Shown here piece by piece: positions 18,705 to 25,849 of a stretch of 64,000 nt of DNA. The stretch is from Sorangium cellulosum (lineage in GTDB: Bacteria; Myxococcota_A; Polyangia; Polyangiales; Polyangiaceae). How positions within the stretch are numbered: the stretch's first letter is position 1; each line of letters starts with the position of its first letter. The notes beneath the pieces are model-generated. The model had not been told where the DNA came from and searched no databases. It saw only the letters and a list, made by a program, of their open reading frames with translations. The DNA is taken from assembly GCF_004135735.1 (NCBI RefSeq), contig NZ_CP012670.1:10620501-10684500 (forward strand). The letters are read 5' to 3'. The position numbers and the translations under genes were made by a program.

Positions 18705-19054
18705 ACGGCGTCGTCGCGCGGGCGCGGGCGAGCTCCGATCCAGCCATTCAGGAGACCGGCGCGTCTCCACCGAGACGCCGGCCTCGCCCAGCAAGCGGGA
18801 GATCGACGGGGAGACCCCGACGCTCCAGTGAGGGGTCCTCATGAGGCGCTGTCCGTGCCTTGTGTTTCGATCGATGCGAGAGAGCCGGCCCTCGAAGGTC
18901 GGTTTTTTCGTCCTGGGCCTGTGGCGCTTGGTCGAGCGTCGATCCTGGAGGACCAGACCGACCCGGCGGAGGCGTGCTCACCGTGCGGGAGTTCGGTGCG
19001 AGCTCCCTCCCCATGGTGAGGAGCCGCGGGCGCCGCAGGCTGGCTGGCCCGGGA
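18705..19054. other. Intergenic region with possible transposase helix-turn-helix remnant
   Basis: 350 bp. On the minus strand, 18750-18842 reads HWSVGVSPSISRLLGEAGVS, resembling the helix-turn-helix of IS630-type transposases. Nothing else of such a gene is recognisable, so this is only a weak hint. Confidence 0.25.
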
Positions 19055-20170
19055 TCACTCGGAGATGTGGAGGAGCGTCGAGCCCGCCACGGGCATGTAA
19101 TTGCCGATCTCCAGCGGCTCCACGCTGGTCGTGAACTCGAACGGACCCACCACGTGAATCACATCTCCGGCGGAGCCGCCGCCCGCGCCGCCTTGGCCGC
19201 CCGCGCCGCCTTGGCCGCCCGCGCCGCCCGCGCCGCCCGCGGAGCCGCCTGCGCCGCCTCCGCCGCCCGCGCCGCCTTCGCCGCCCGCGCCGCCGGCGCC
19301 GCCAGCGCCGCCTTCGCCGCCTCCGCCGCCGGCGCCGCCTTGGCCGCCCGCGCCGCCTTCGCCGCTCGTACCCCCTGCGCCGCCTTCGCCACCTCCGCCG
19401 CCCGCGCCGCCCGTGCCGCCCTCGCCGCCGACGCCGCTGGTACCGCCTTCACCGCTGGCGCCGCCCGCGCCCCCGGCGCCGAACTCTGCCGGCTCATCGC
19501 TCGAGCTCCCGGCGCCGCGCTGGCTGCTCGGGCCCCCGGCGCCGCTCGTGCTGCCTGGCCTCGTCACGGTGATGGAGTCGACGTAGATGACGGTCGGGTT
19601 GGTCCAGGGCCCCGTGGCGCCCGCTGTGACCTGAAGCCCGATCAACTTCACCACGGTGCGGTTGAACGAGGGAGACGCTGGGGCCAACGCATCGACATCG
19701 AGCGCGAGGTCCACCCACTCTCCCAGGTCGGCGACCGGATTCCATGAATAGCCGATGTTCGCCCAGGACAGGTCAACCCCGTTTTGCACGAACGGCTGCA
19801 CGCCGCCGCTGGTGCCGGTGTGGGCCCTCACGCGGAACGTGACGGTGGCGCCGGTCAGGTCGACCGGCTCGTCGAACTCGATGAAGAACTGCGTCGCCTG
19901 CCCCTCCTTGGTGAGCGGCACGGAGAGCCGCGCGCACCCAGGGCATTGCTCGCTCGGGTCGACGCTCCCGCCGCCGCCTTCGCCCGCGCCGCCGCCGGAG
20001 GTCCCCGCGCTCGTCGAGCTGCCGGTCCCGCTCATCGTGCTCGACGACGTCGTGGTGCTGGAGGAGCTCCCGCCGGCGCCGTCCCTGCCCGAGCCGCCGT
20101 CACCGCAACCCGCCACGGCGAACGCGCCGCCCAGGAGCCCATACACCGCCAAAGAAAGAACGGTTCTCAT
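19055..20170 (-). CDS. Lipoprotein with carbohydrate-binding-like domain and Gly-rich repeat region
   Basis: A 371-residue predicted lipoprotein. The ATG at 20170 has GGAGG 7 nt upstream and starts a signal with lipobox FAVAGC. After a Ser/Thr linker, residues about 75-200 form a beta-sandwich-like domain (LTKEGQATQFFIEFDEPVDL, FRVRAHTGTSGG, ADLGEWVDLALDVDALA, TVIYVDSITV). Its layout resembles carbohydrate-binding modules found on bacterial glycanases. A stretch of about 120 residues of GGAGG/GGEGG repeats follows, then a 35-residue end (VIHVVGPFEFTTSVEPLEIG). No catalytic domain is seen. Binding of a polysaccharide is inferred from fold resemblance only. Confidence 0.75.
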   Translation of the reverse strand: MRTVLSLAVYGLLGGAFAVAGCGDGGSGRDGAGGSSSSTTTSSSTMSGTGSSTSAGTSGGGAGEGGGGSVDPSEQCPGCARLSVPLTKEGQATQFFIEFDEPVDLTGATVTFRVRAHTGTSGGVQPFVQNGVDLSWANIGYSWNPVADLGEWVDLALDVDALAPASPSFNRTVVKLIGLQVTAGATGPWTNPTVIYVDSITVTRPGSTSGAGGPSSQRGAGSSSDEPAEFGAGGAGGASGEGGTSGVGGEGGTGGAGGGGGEGGAGGTSGEGGAGGQGGAGGGGGEGGAGGAGGAGGEGGAGGGGGAGGSAGGAGGAGGQGGAGGQGGAGGGSAGDVIHVVGPFEFTTSVEPLEIGNYMPVAGSTLLHISE

Positions 20171-20501
20171 GCTTGCCCCTCCTTCGAGGTCCCCCGCGAC
20201 GTCACGCGGCCGAAACCCGTCGTCGCCGTCGCGGCTCACCCCCGCACTCGAGCGACTCCGAGCCAGCCTCGCACACCGTAAGGCTACCTTGGACGGACGG
20301 TTCACTCAATCATGTAGACGTAATACTACGTAGTCGGTGACTCGGCTCACCTGGTGCTCACCGACGCTGACTCCGCTGCAAGCGCGGCAGCCACATCAAC
20401 TTACCTGTGGCGTCGAGCCCGGGGCGCGCGCGAGGTCGGGCGCCGCGGGGAAGCCAGCGGCCATCGTCTGCCAGAATGGGTGTCTTGTCCTCTACAAGGG
20501 A
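20171..20501. other. Intergenic region with a palindrome upstream of the Gly-rich lipoprotein
   Basis: 331 bp between two minus-strand genes. The perfect 10-bp palindrome ACTACGTAGT at 20325-20334 sits in a locally AT-richer patch (20305-20340), about 155 bp before the lipoprotein start. It is a candidate operator. Nothing else stands out. Confidence 0.35.
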
Positions 20502-21005
20502 CTACTCCAGCAGACCGCGGCCGCGGTGCGTGCGGGCCCCTGGAGCAGCAGCGCCGAGCGGCGCCCGCCCGGCGCGGCGCTCGAGCAGCAGCTCGTCCGC
20601 GGTGAGCCGCGCGTCCTCCAGCCGGTAGAGCAGCGCCCAGTAGGCGAGCGCGTAGACGAGCTGCAGCCCGACCACCTCCCACTGCTGCCGCAGGCCCATG
20701 CCGAACGTCAGGCTCGCGAGCAGGACGCCGCCGGCCGCGAGCGCCTCGCGGAGCCGCAGGCCGAGCAGCACGGCGACGCCGATGCCGAGCTCGAGGAAGG
20801 GCACCGCGGCGCCGAACGGCCCGACGAGCCATGACGGCAACAGCCCGTCGAAATCCGCGGCGAGCTTCGCCCCGAACCCGGCGGCGTCGCGCACCCGCGC
20901 GAGCCCGTGCACGGCGATGTTCGTGCCGAGCACGAGCCTGAGACAAGCGTGAGCCCAGATGCGGCCCGATCCCCCAGAAACCCCTTCCGAACGCTCCCTG
21001 TCCAT
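20502..21005 (-). CDS. DoxX family membrane protein
   Basis: About 167 residues from ATG 21005 (a GTG at 21041 would add 12). It has four predicted helices, RIWAHACLRLVLGTNIAVHGLARV, then PFGAAVPFLELGIGVAVLL, LAAGGVLLASLTFGM, and VVGLQLVYALAYWALLY, with the DoxX-type first helix containing a GLAR loop. DoxX-like proteins are small inner-membrane proteins of redox or uncertain function. It is divergent from a LysR-type gene, the usual arrangement for a regulator and its target, but that regulator is broken here. Confidence 0.85.
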   Translation of the reverse strand: MDRERSEGVSGGSGRIWAHACLRLVLGTNIAVHGLARVRDAAGFGAKLAADFDGLLPSWLVGPFGAAVPFLELGIGVAVLLGLRLREALAAGGVLLASLTFGMGLRQQWEVVGLQLVYALAYWALLYRLEDARLTADELLLERRAGRAPLGAAAPGARTHRGRGLLE

Positions 21006-21121
21006 ACGATCCGATCGCTCCTCGGGCGCGCTCCGGCGCACCCTGCGCGCAGGATCATGCGGGCGTGGAACCGTGCGTTCCAGTCATGATACGGGACGAC
21101 TGTCGTGCATGGAGATCACGA

Positions 21122-21647
21122 ATGACGGCCGGCCACGATGCCTTTCACGATCTGCGGTTCATCGTCGCGCTCGCGGCGGCGGGGAGCCTCGCCGGCGCCG
21201 CGAAGCGCCTCGGCGTCTCGCCGTCGGCGCTCAGCCGGAGGCTCTCGGGCCTCGAGGAGCGCCTCGGGGTGAGGCTCGTGCAGCGGACGACGCGCTCGCT
21301 GTCGCTCACGCCGGCCGGCGCGCTCTACCGGGAGCGCGCCGAGCGCCTGCTCGCCGACCTCTCCGCCGCCGAGCGCGAGGTGCGCGGCGAGGAGGGCGCC
21401 CTGCAGGGGACGCTGCGGATCTCGGCGCCGACGGTGCTCGGCGAGCAGGTCGTGGCCCGGGCGGTCGCGTCGTTCCTCGTGGCGGCGCCGGGCGTGCGCG
21501 TCGAGCTCGAGCTGACCGAGCGCTACGTGGACGTCGTGAAGGAATCGTTCGGCGCTCCACGCGAGCGGGCGGCTGGTGCCGGCACGCGCGCGCCGCTTCC
21601 TCGACCAGCTCGCCCGCGTCGCGGGAGGGCTGCTCGGCGGGGCGTAG
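21122..21647 (+). pseudogene. LysR-type transcriptional regulator with large internal deletion
   Basis: The first 140 or so codons are a good LysR N-terminus: winged helix-turn-helix FIVALAAAGSLAGAAKRL, SPSALSRRLSGLEERLGVRLVQ, TTRSLSLTPAGALY, then the start of the effector domain to ERYVDVVKESF. At about 21550 the reading jumps. In a different frame the next 30 or so codons read SALHASGRLVPARARRFLD followed by QLARVAGGLLGGA and stop, a typical LysR C-terminus. So about 120-150 codons of the effector domain are missing and the two ends are out of frame. DNA binding might survive; ligand response cannot. It is divergent from doxX. The 203-residue uninterrupted reading ends in nonsense. Confidence 0.85.
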
Positions 21648-21731
21648 GCCCCCCGCGCGGCCGCGGAGCACGCTGAGGTCGACACGGCGCGCCTCGGCGG
21701 CCCGCAGGCGGTGGTGCGAAGGCGGCCCCGC

Positions 21732-22691
21732 TCACTTGGACTCGACCCGTCCGAGCGGGCTGGCCGCGCCGGTCAGCGCGTCTTGCGCCTCCTGCCAGGC
21801 GGGGTCTCCGGGGTAGAGCGCGGTGCGGAGGTAGGCCCAGGTGAGGCGCTGGACGGCGGCCACGCGCGCGGGGTTCTCGTCCGTGGTCTCGGCGACGTCG
21901 TAGCCCGAGACGCCGCCCAGCCCGTGCCCTGCGTCGAACAGGGTGACCAGGGACTTGGGGCCTGGGGAGAGGAAGTAGGGATCGGCGTGCCAGCCGGCGC
22001 CTGCGACCGTCAGGTGGGCCGAGGCGTCCTTGTCGCCGGCGACCACGAGCGCGGGCGTCGTCATCCAGGAGAAGTCGATGGTCGAGAAGCAAGAATACCT
22101 CTTCGCGAGCTCGGTGAGGACATCGCCGCCCCTGCCGGGCGCGGCGAGCAGCACGCCCGCCTCGATCCGGGGCTCGGCGAGGTTCACTTCCGTCCCGTCG
22201 TGGGGATCGGTGAGCCGCGCGCCCAGCAGCAGGCTCGCGGTGTGCCCGCCCATCGAGTGCCCGACGACGGCCACCTTGCTCCGGTCCAGACGCCCGGCGA
22301 GCGCGGCGACGGCGCCCTCGATCGCGTCGAGCTGGTCGAGGAGTCGCTTCATGTCCTCGGCCCGCGAGCGCCAGTACAGCGGCGCCTCGGGGTGATCGGA
22401 GCTCCTGAAGGGGAGCGTCTTCGAGTCGAGGTGGGTGGGCTGGAGCACGACGAAGCCGTGCGCCGCCAGGTAGTTTGCGAGCGGGGCGTAGCCGTTCGAG
22501 GAGGAGAGGTGGTTGGAGGGGCCGTGGCCGTGCGAGAGCAAGAGGATGGGCAGCTCGGTTCCGGTCACGGGCGCGGAGACGCGCACCTGGAGATCGACGG
22601 CGCGGCCCGGGGCTGGCAGCACGACGGGGCTGACCGAGAGGACCGGCGTGGGGGCGCGGGGGGTGTCGACTGCGGGCGTCGGTTCGCTCAT
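21732..22691 (-). CDS. Alpha/beta hydrolase (chlorophyllase/dienelactone-hydrolase-like)
   Basis: A 319-residue cytoplasmic alpha/beta hydrolase. LPILLLSHGHGPSNHLSS carries the oxyanion HG motif, and the nucleophile elbow is VAVVGHSMGGHTAS (GHSMG). A probable acid Asp lies in VVAGDKDASAH and the catalytic His in LFDAGHGLGG. The pattern matches chlorophyllase-like and PAF-acetylhydrolase-like esterases; the substrate is unknown. AGGAAA precedes the ATG. The C-terminus adds a helix (LRTALYPGDPAWQEAQDAL) frequent in actinobacterial and myxobacterial homologues. Confidence 0.88.
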   Translation of the reverse strand: MSEPTPAVDTPRAPTPVLSVSPVVLPAPGRAVDLQVRVSAPVTGTELPILLLSHGHGPSNHLSSSNGYAPLANYLAAHGFVVLQPTHLDSKTLPFRSSDHPEAPLYWRSRAEDMKRLLDQLDAIEGAVAALAGRLDRSKVAVVGHSMGGHTASLLLGARLTDPHDGTEVNLAEPRIEAGVLLAAPGRGGDVLTELAKRYSCFSTIDFSWMTTPALVVAGDKDASAHLTVAGAGWHADPYFLSPGPKSLVTLFDAGHGLGGVSGYDVAETTDENPARVAAVQRLTWAYLRTALYPGDPAWQEAQDALTGAASPLGRVESK

Positions 22692-23128
22692 GAGGTTGAT
22701 TTCCTTTCGTGGGTTTCAGCGCAGGCCGCCGCGCACGTGCTCGATGCCCGTGCGCACGGGGTGGACCCGGCCCTTCCTCCGGCGCTGGACGACCGGGAGA
22801 CGCCTCGTCGCGGGGCGGGCCGCGGTTCACCACTGCCGTCGTACCTCCCGCCGCCGCCTTACGATTGAACGAACCGGACATTTCCATCCCGATGGCTGCG
22901 CTCTGGCGGGCGCGTCAGCGCTCCCACGCTGCCTCACGGGTCAGGATTCTCCCAGTTCGACGATGACCGGAAGGACGCGGCCAACTACCGGTGCTGTCGA
23001 CCGCTCTGGGCGCGGCGGCGGGCCGACAAGCCGTTCTGGAGACGTCGCCGCGCTACTACCTCGACGAGCTCCAGGCGCTCAACGCTCGGCACCTTCCGCA
23101 GCCTGCCGGCGGCGCGGGAGAGCCAGCG
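22692..23128. other. Intergenic region (437 bp)
   Basis: Between the hydrolase start (minus) and the MerR stop (minus). I recognise no gene, repeat or hairpin. It should contain the hydrolase promoter. Confidence 0.45.
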
Positions 23129-23605
23129 CTAGCGCCGCTCTTCCTCGCGCTCACACCCGTACTTGTCGCGGATCTCCGCCGCCATCCGGTGCACCACCGC
23201 GCCTGCGTCCGCGCGCACGTGCAGCTCCAGCCCCGGCATCAGCTCCACGCGCCGCCACGCCCGACCGATCTCCGCCGCGTCCGCGCGCTCCGCCGCGCCG
23301 GGCGCCGCGCTCGCGGGCGGCTCCGGCGGCAGCACCTCCTTCGCCAGCTCCTCGAGCGGGATGCCGGCGAGCTTCCGCTTGATCTCCGGGAGGAGCAGGT
23401 TGTGGTCGCGCAGCTTCTTGATCGCGAGCGCCCGCACGAGGTGCTCGCGGCCGTACACCGTGCGGCGGGCGCGAAACGCGGGCTTGTCCATCAGCCCCTC
23501 CGCGATCCAGTGCTTGATCGTGCCGGTGCTCACGCCGGCGGCGCGCGCCAGCTCGACGGCGCTGTAGCCGCGCGGGGCGACGGGGGGCGTGGAGACCAGG
23601 GGCAT
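23129..23605 (-). CDS. MerR-family transcriptional regulator
   Basis: 158 residues. The N-terminal winged helix-turn-helix is YSAVELARAAGVSTGTIKHW, then IAEGLMDKPAFRARRTVYGR, followed by a dimerisation helix (EHLVRALAIKKLRDHNLLLPEIKRKL). The C-terminal 70 residues carry no cysteine cluster for metal sensing and end in a highly charged DKYGCEREEERR. The effector is unknown. An AT-rich patch with repeated CCAGA motifs lies immediately upstream and may be its own control region. Confidence 0.85.
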   Translation of the reverse strand: MPLVSTPPVAPRGYSAVELARAAGVSTGTIKHWIAEGLMDKPAFRARRTVYGREHLVRALAIKKLRDHNLLLPEIKRKLAGIPLEELAKEVLPPEPPASAAPGAAERADAAEIGRAWRRVELMPGLELHVRADAGAVVHRMAAEIRDKYGCEREEERR

Positions 23606-23800
23606 CGAGACATCCTAGCCGGAGAACCAGACAAAAGTCGACGGAATCTAGAAAATATGCCCTGATTCCGGGGTAATCGAGGGCTTGAACCAGAATTTTG
23701 TTGCCATGATCTGGCTAAGGATGAGCTTGATCCAGAAAATCCACTCAAAAAACCAGATCAGATCAAGCTGGATCCAGAAAAATCGCTCATGGATCGAGCG
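23606..23800. promoter_or_regulatory. AT-rich region with repeated CCAGA motifs upstream of merR-like gene
   Basis: This patch is markedly lower in GC than the surroundings. CCAGA or its complement occurs about six times between 23625 and 23780, four of them as CCAGAA or CCAGAT, and GATCCAGAAAA is found at about 23730 and 23772. AAAACCAGATCAGATCAAG includes a near-palindrome. Its position directly before the MerR start suggests an operator/promoter array. This is an inference from motif density. Confidence 0.4.
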
Positions 23801-24000
23801 AATCGGGCTCGCTACGGCTCCTCGTGCACGAGCCCCCATGTGCCCTTCGAGGGGGCGAGCGCGTGCGCGAGCGGGGCGAGCGTGGGCTCGAGGAAGCAGG
23901 CGATGTCGCGCGGCGAGCGCAGGCGCCTCGGGCGGCGAGGGCGCGTGGCGTGGACGCGCAGGCCAAGCTCGAGGGCGGTGAGCCGCCGCAGCGGCGTCGC

Positions 24001-24207
24001 TCAGCTCAGCCCGTCGAGCACCTCGGCGAGCGACGCGGCGACGAGGGCCCGCTCGAGCCACCGTTCCAGCGTCTCCGGATCCTTCTCTGCCAGGATGCGC
24101 TTCCGCGCGGCGTCCGGCACGGCGATGCCGCGAACCCGGAGCGCGGTCAGAACGGCACGCGCCGCCTCCTCGGCGCGTCCTTCATCGAGGCCTTCCCCCG
24201 CGCACCG
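24001..24207 (-). pseudogene. C-terminal remnant of a hypothetical-family gene (related to the array at the right end)
   Basis: In frame to a stop at 24001 it reads EGLDEGRAEEAARAVLTALR, then RGIAVPDAARKRILAEKDPE and TLERWLERALVAASLAEVL. This is the same tail type (ARAVLRxVLxxRG...I..CxDLxTLERWLxxAxxAxSxxE) as the genes at 60654, 61856 and 63335. No start codon exists between the preceding stop (24208) and this segment, so only the 3' end is left. After its stop the same frame continues for about 60 codons of protein-like sequence (to about 23818) without a start. Confidence 0.65.
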
Positions 24208-24615
24208 TCACCCCGGGCCCCGCAGCGCCTCGACCAGCGCCTCGACGAGCGCGCGCACCGGCAGCGAGGGCGCCCGCTCGCCGAGCAGATCGAGCACGTC
24301 CTCGTCGTCCTCGCCGCACGAGAGCTGCACGGCCGCGACCACGGCCCCCTCGCGCTCGACCGCCAGGTCGAAGGTCCCCTCCTCGTCGCTCACCGGCGCG
24401 CCGAGCAGCGCCGACAGCCGGCGGCCCAGCAGCTCGGCCAGCGGCTCGTCCCCGCCGAGGCCCGCCTCGTCGGGGTCGATCCTGGCCTGGACCGGGCGCG
24501 CCGGCCCCTCGCTCACCAGGACCCCCTCGCGATCGAGCCGGAAACGAAGGCCGCGCGCCTCGAAGAACCCCGTCGTCACGCGCGCGATCAAGGCACGGCG
24601 CGCGCGCCCCGGCAA
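24208..24615 (-). CDS. Hypothetical protein
   Basis: 135 residues, unrecognised. Composition is protein-like and balanced: FEARGLRFRLDREGVLVSEG, then RIDPDEAGLGGDEPLAELLG, with an acidic segment (CGEDDEDVLDLLGE) and an amphipathic C-terminal helix (VRALVEALVEALRG). No signal peptide or membrane segment. It ends directly in front of, and in the same frame as, the remnant at 24001-24207. The two may be parts of one decayed gene separated by a stop. Moderate confidence that it is or was coding. Confidence 0.5.
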   Translation of the reverse strand: MPGRARRALIARVTTGFFEARGLRFRLDREGVLVSEGPARPVQARIDPDEAGLGGDEPLAELLGRRLSALLGAPVSDEEGTFDLAVEREGAVVAAVQLSCGEDDEDVLDLLGERAPSLPVRALVEALVEALRGPG

Positions 24616-24867
24616 GCCCGGAAGGCCGCACCACCCGCGTCCGCTCGCCTCGCGCCCGGCAGCGCCACGGCACCGTGAACCGCGCCGAGGCGCTCGGCGA
24701 CGCGGTGGGCGGCGCCGTGGTCGGCGTCACGAGCCGCGTCGTGGACACCCGCGGCGGGGAAGCGTGGCGCGCTCGGCCGCGTCGAAGCCGGGCGAGCTCG
24801 ACGAGCGAGAGGCCCACCGATGGAACGGACCTCGCGCGTCACGTCCCCGCGTGGCAGCGCCGTCGGC

Positions 24868-25383
24868 TCAGTCGACGAACACGTTCCAGCAGAGCGCGTT
24901 GCGCAGCTTCTGGTCGTCGAGGACGAGGTCTCGAATCGAGTCGGGCAGTTGCTCCCACTGCCACTGGCGTTCGGCGCGCGCAGCCGCGTCCCCTTGGCCC
25001 GGTGGAGCGGCCTCCCTGGCGGCCCTGATGGCGTACGCCGCAGCCCCCAGCTCATGGGCGGCGACATGCGCCACGGCCACCGCCTGGCCCGCCGAGAGGG
25101 CGGCCAACCGGGCGGCGGGGGGCGCCTCGCGGCCTGCGGCGTTGGAGGCGAACGCCGCGTTGTGACACTCTCTCATCGTGGCCTCGCCCCGGGTCCACGC
25201 CCGCACGAGCGCGATCGCTCTCCGCGGCCGGTCGTCGTCTGGCCTGTAGTCGTCGAAGAAGCGCAGGACGTGCTGCGCGCACTCTGCGGCCCAGATCGCC
25301 AGCGCGTGATGGGTGCCATCATCCAGGAGCCCTCCACGGCGGATGGTGATGAACCGTGGGTCACGCTTCTTGGGAAGGATCAT
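24868..25383 (-). CDS. Imm-5-like immunity-family protein
   Basis: 171 residues from ATG 25383 (ATG 25407 is an alternative). It matches the Imm-5-like (putative immunity protein) family: KKRDPRFITIRRGGLLDD, ALAIWAAECAQHVLRFFDD, then DRPRRAIALVRAWTRGEATM, and the helical GQAVAVAHVAAHELGAAAYA. All-helical and cytoplasmic. Such proteins are linked to polymorphic toxins, but no toxin gene is recognisable nearby, so it is an orphan immunity gene or has another role. The C-terminus QLPDSIRDLVLDDQKLRNAL is the usual family end. Confidence 0.8.
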   Translation of the reverse strand: MILPKKRDPRFITIRRGGLLDDGTHHALAIWAAECAQHVLRFFDDYRPDDDRPRRAIALVRAWTRGEATMRECHNAAFASNAAGREAPPAARLAALSAGQAVAVAHVAAHELGAAAYAIRAAREAAPPGQGDAAARAERQWQWEQLPDSIRDLVLDDQKLRNALCWNVFVD

Positions 25384-25429
25384 GGTGCTCGTCCTCGCGC
25401 TGTCCATGGATATACCCAACCCGCGCTCG

Positions 25430-25496
25430 CCCGTCACCGTCGCCGTCGCCCCACGGCGCCCCGCGCCTTTTCGAGGGCGACGGCGACGGTGACGGG
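25430..25496. repeat. Perfect 21-bp inverted repeat
   Basis: CCCGTCACCGTCGCCGTCGC begins the left arm (25430-25450), and its exact complement is at 25476-25496, with a 25-nt loop. It sits between the Rdx remnant and the Imm-5-like gene, both minus strand. Its strength suggests a terminator or a processed hairpin; there is no T-run next to it. Confidence 0.75.
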
Positions 25497-25556
25497 CTCG
25501 GTCGAAGAAGGACCCGGCGAGCGGCGGGGGCGCGGTCCGTCTACCGGGATAGGCGC

Positions 25557-25763
25557 TCATCGGTCCGAATGGCCGAGCGGGCGATCCGGGGCGATGCGGT
25601 CGCGGATGCTCTGCTTGAGCTCCTTGGGTTCGGGGAAGCGCCCGGCGGCGGCGCGCGAGAAGATCCCGGCGCCGTCGAGCGTGACGTCGAAGACGCCGCT
25701 CGCGCCGGGCGACAGGAGCACGTCGATCTCGTCAGGGAAGGTGGTGAGCAGCTCCTCCCATGG
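25557..25763 (-). pseudogene. Rdx/SelW-SelT family protein, 5'-truncated
   Basis: The reading PWEELLTTFPDEIDVLLSPG, then ASGVFDVTLDGAGIFSRAAA, then GRFPEPKELKQSIRDRI with the end LGHSD is the complete C-terminal two-thirds of an Rdx family (SelW-like thioredoxin fold) protein. The first 20 or so residues, which carry the CxxC redox motif, are absent, and upstream in-frame sequence is unrelated. There is no in-frame start near the break (about 25763). The junction lies about 90 bp from the GH62 gene's stop, which suggests the insertion or rearrangement that brought the xylanase genes cut this gene. Confidence 0.75.
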
Positions 25764-25849
25764 CGATGAGCGGGAGGTGTTACGGCAGGCCACAAAAGGG
25801 GCCCGCCGGCGCGCAGGCCCCGTGAGCGACGACCCCGGGGGACAACGTA

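Noticed and set aside
17736..18842. Minus-strand 368-codon frame across the acetyltransferase gene
   Set aside because: It is antisense to a clear GNAT gene; only its first 30 codons hint at a transposase helix-turn-helix and these are noted at low confidence.
22991..23665. Plus-strand frame across the MerR gene
   Set aside because: Arg/His/Ala-rich product opposite a gene with a clear MerR helix-turn-helix.
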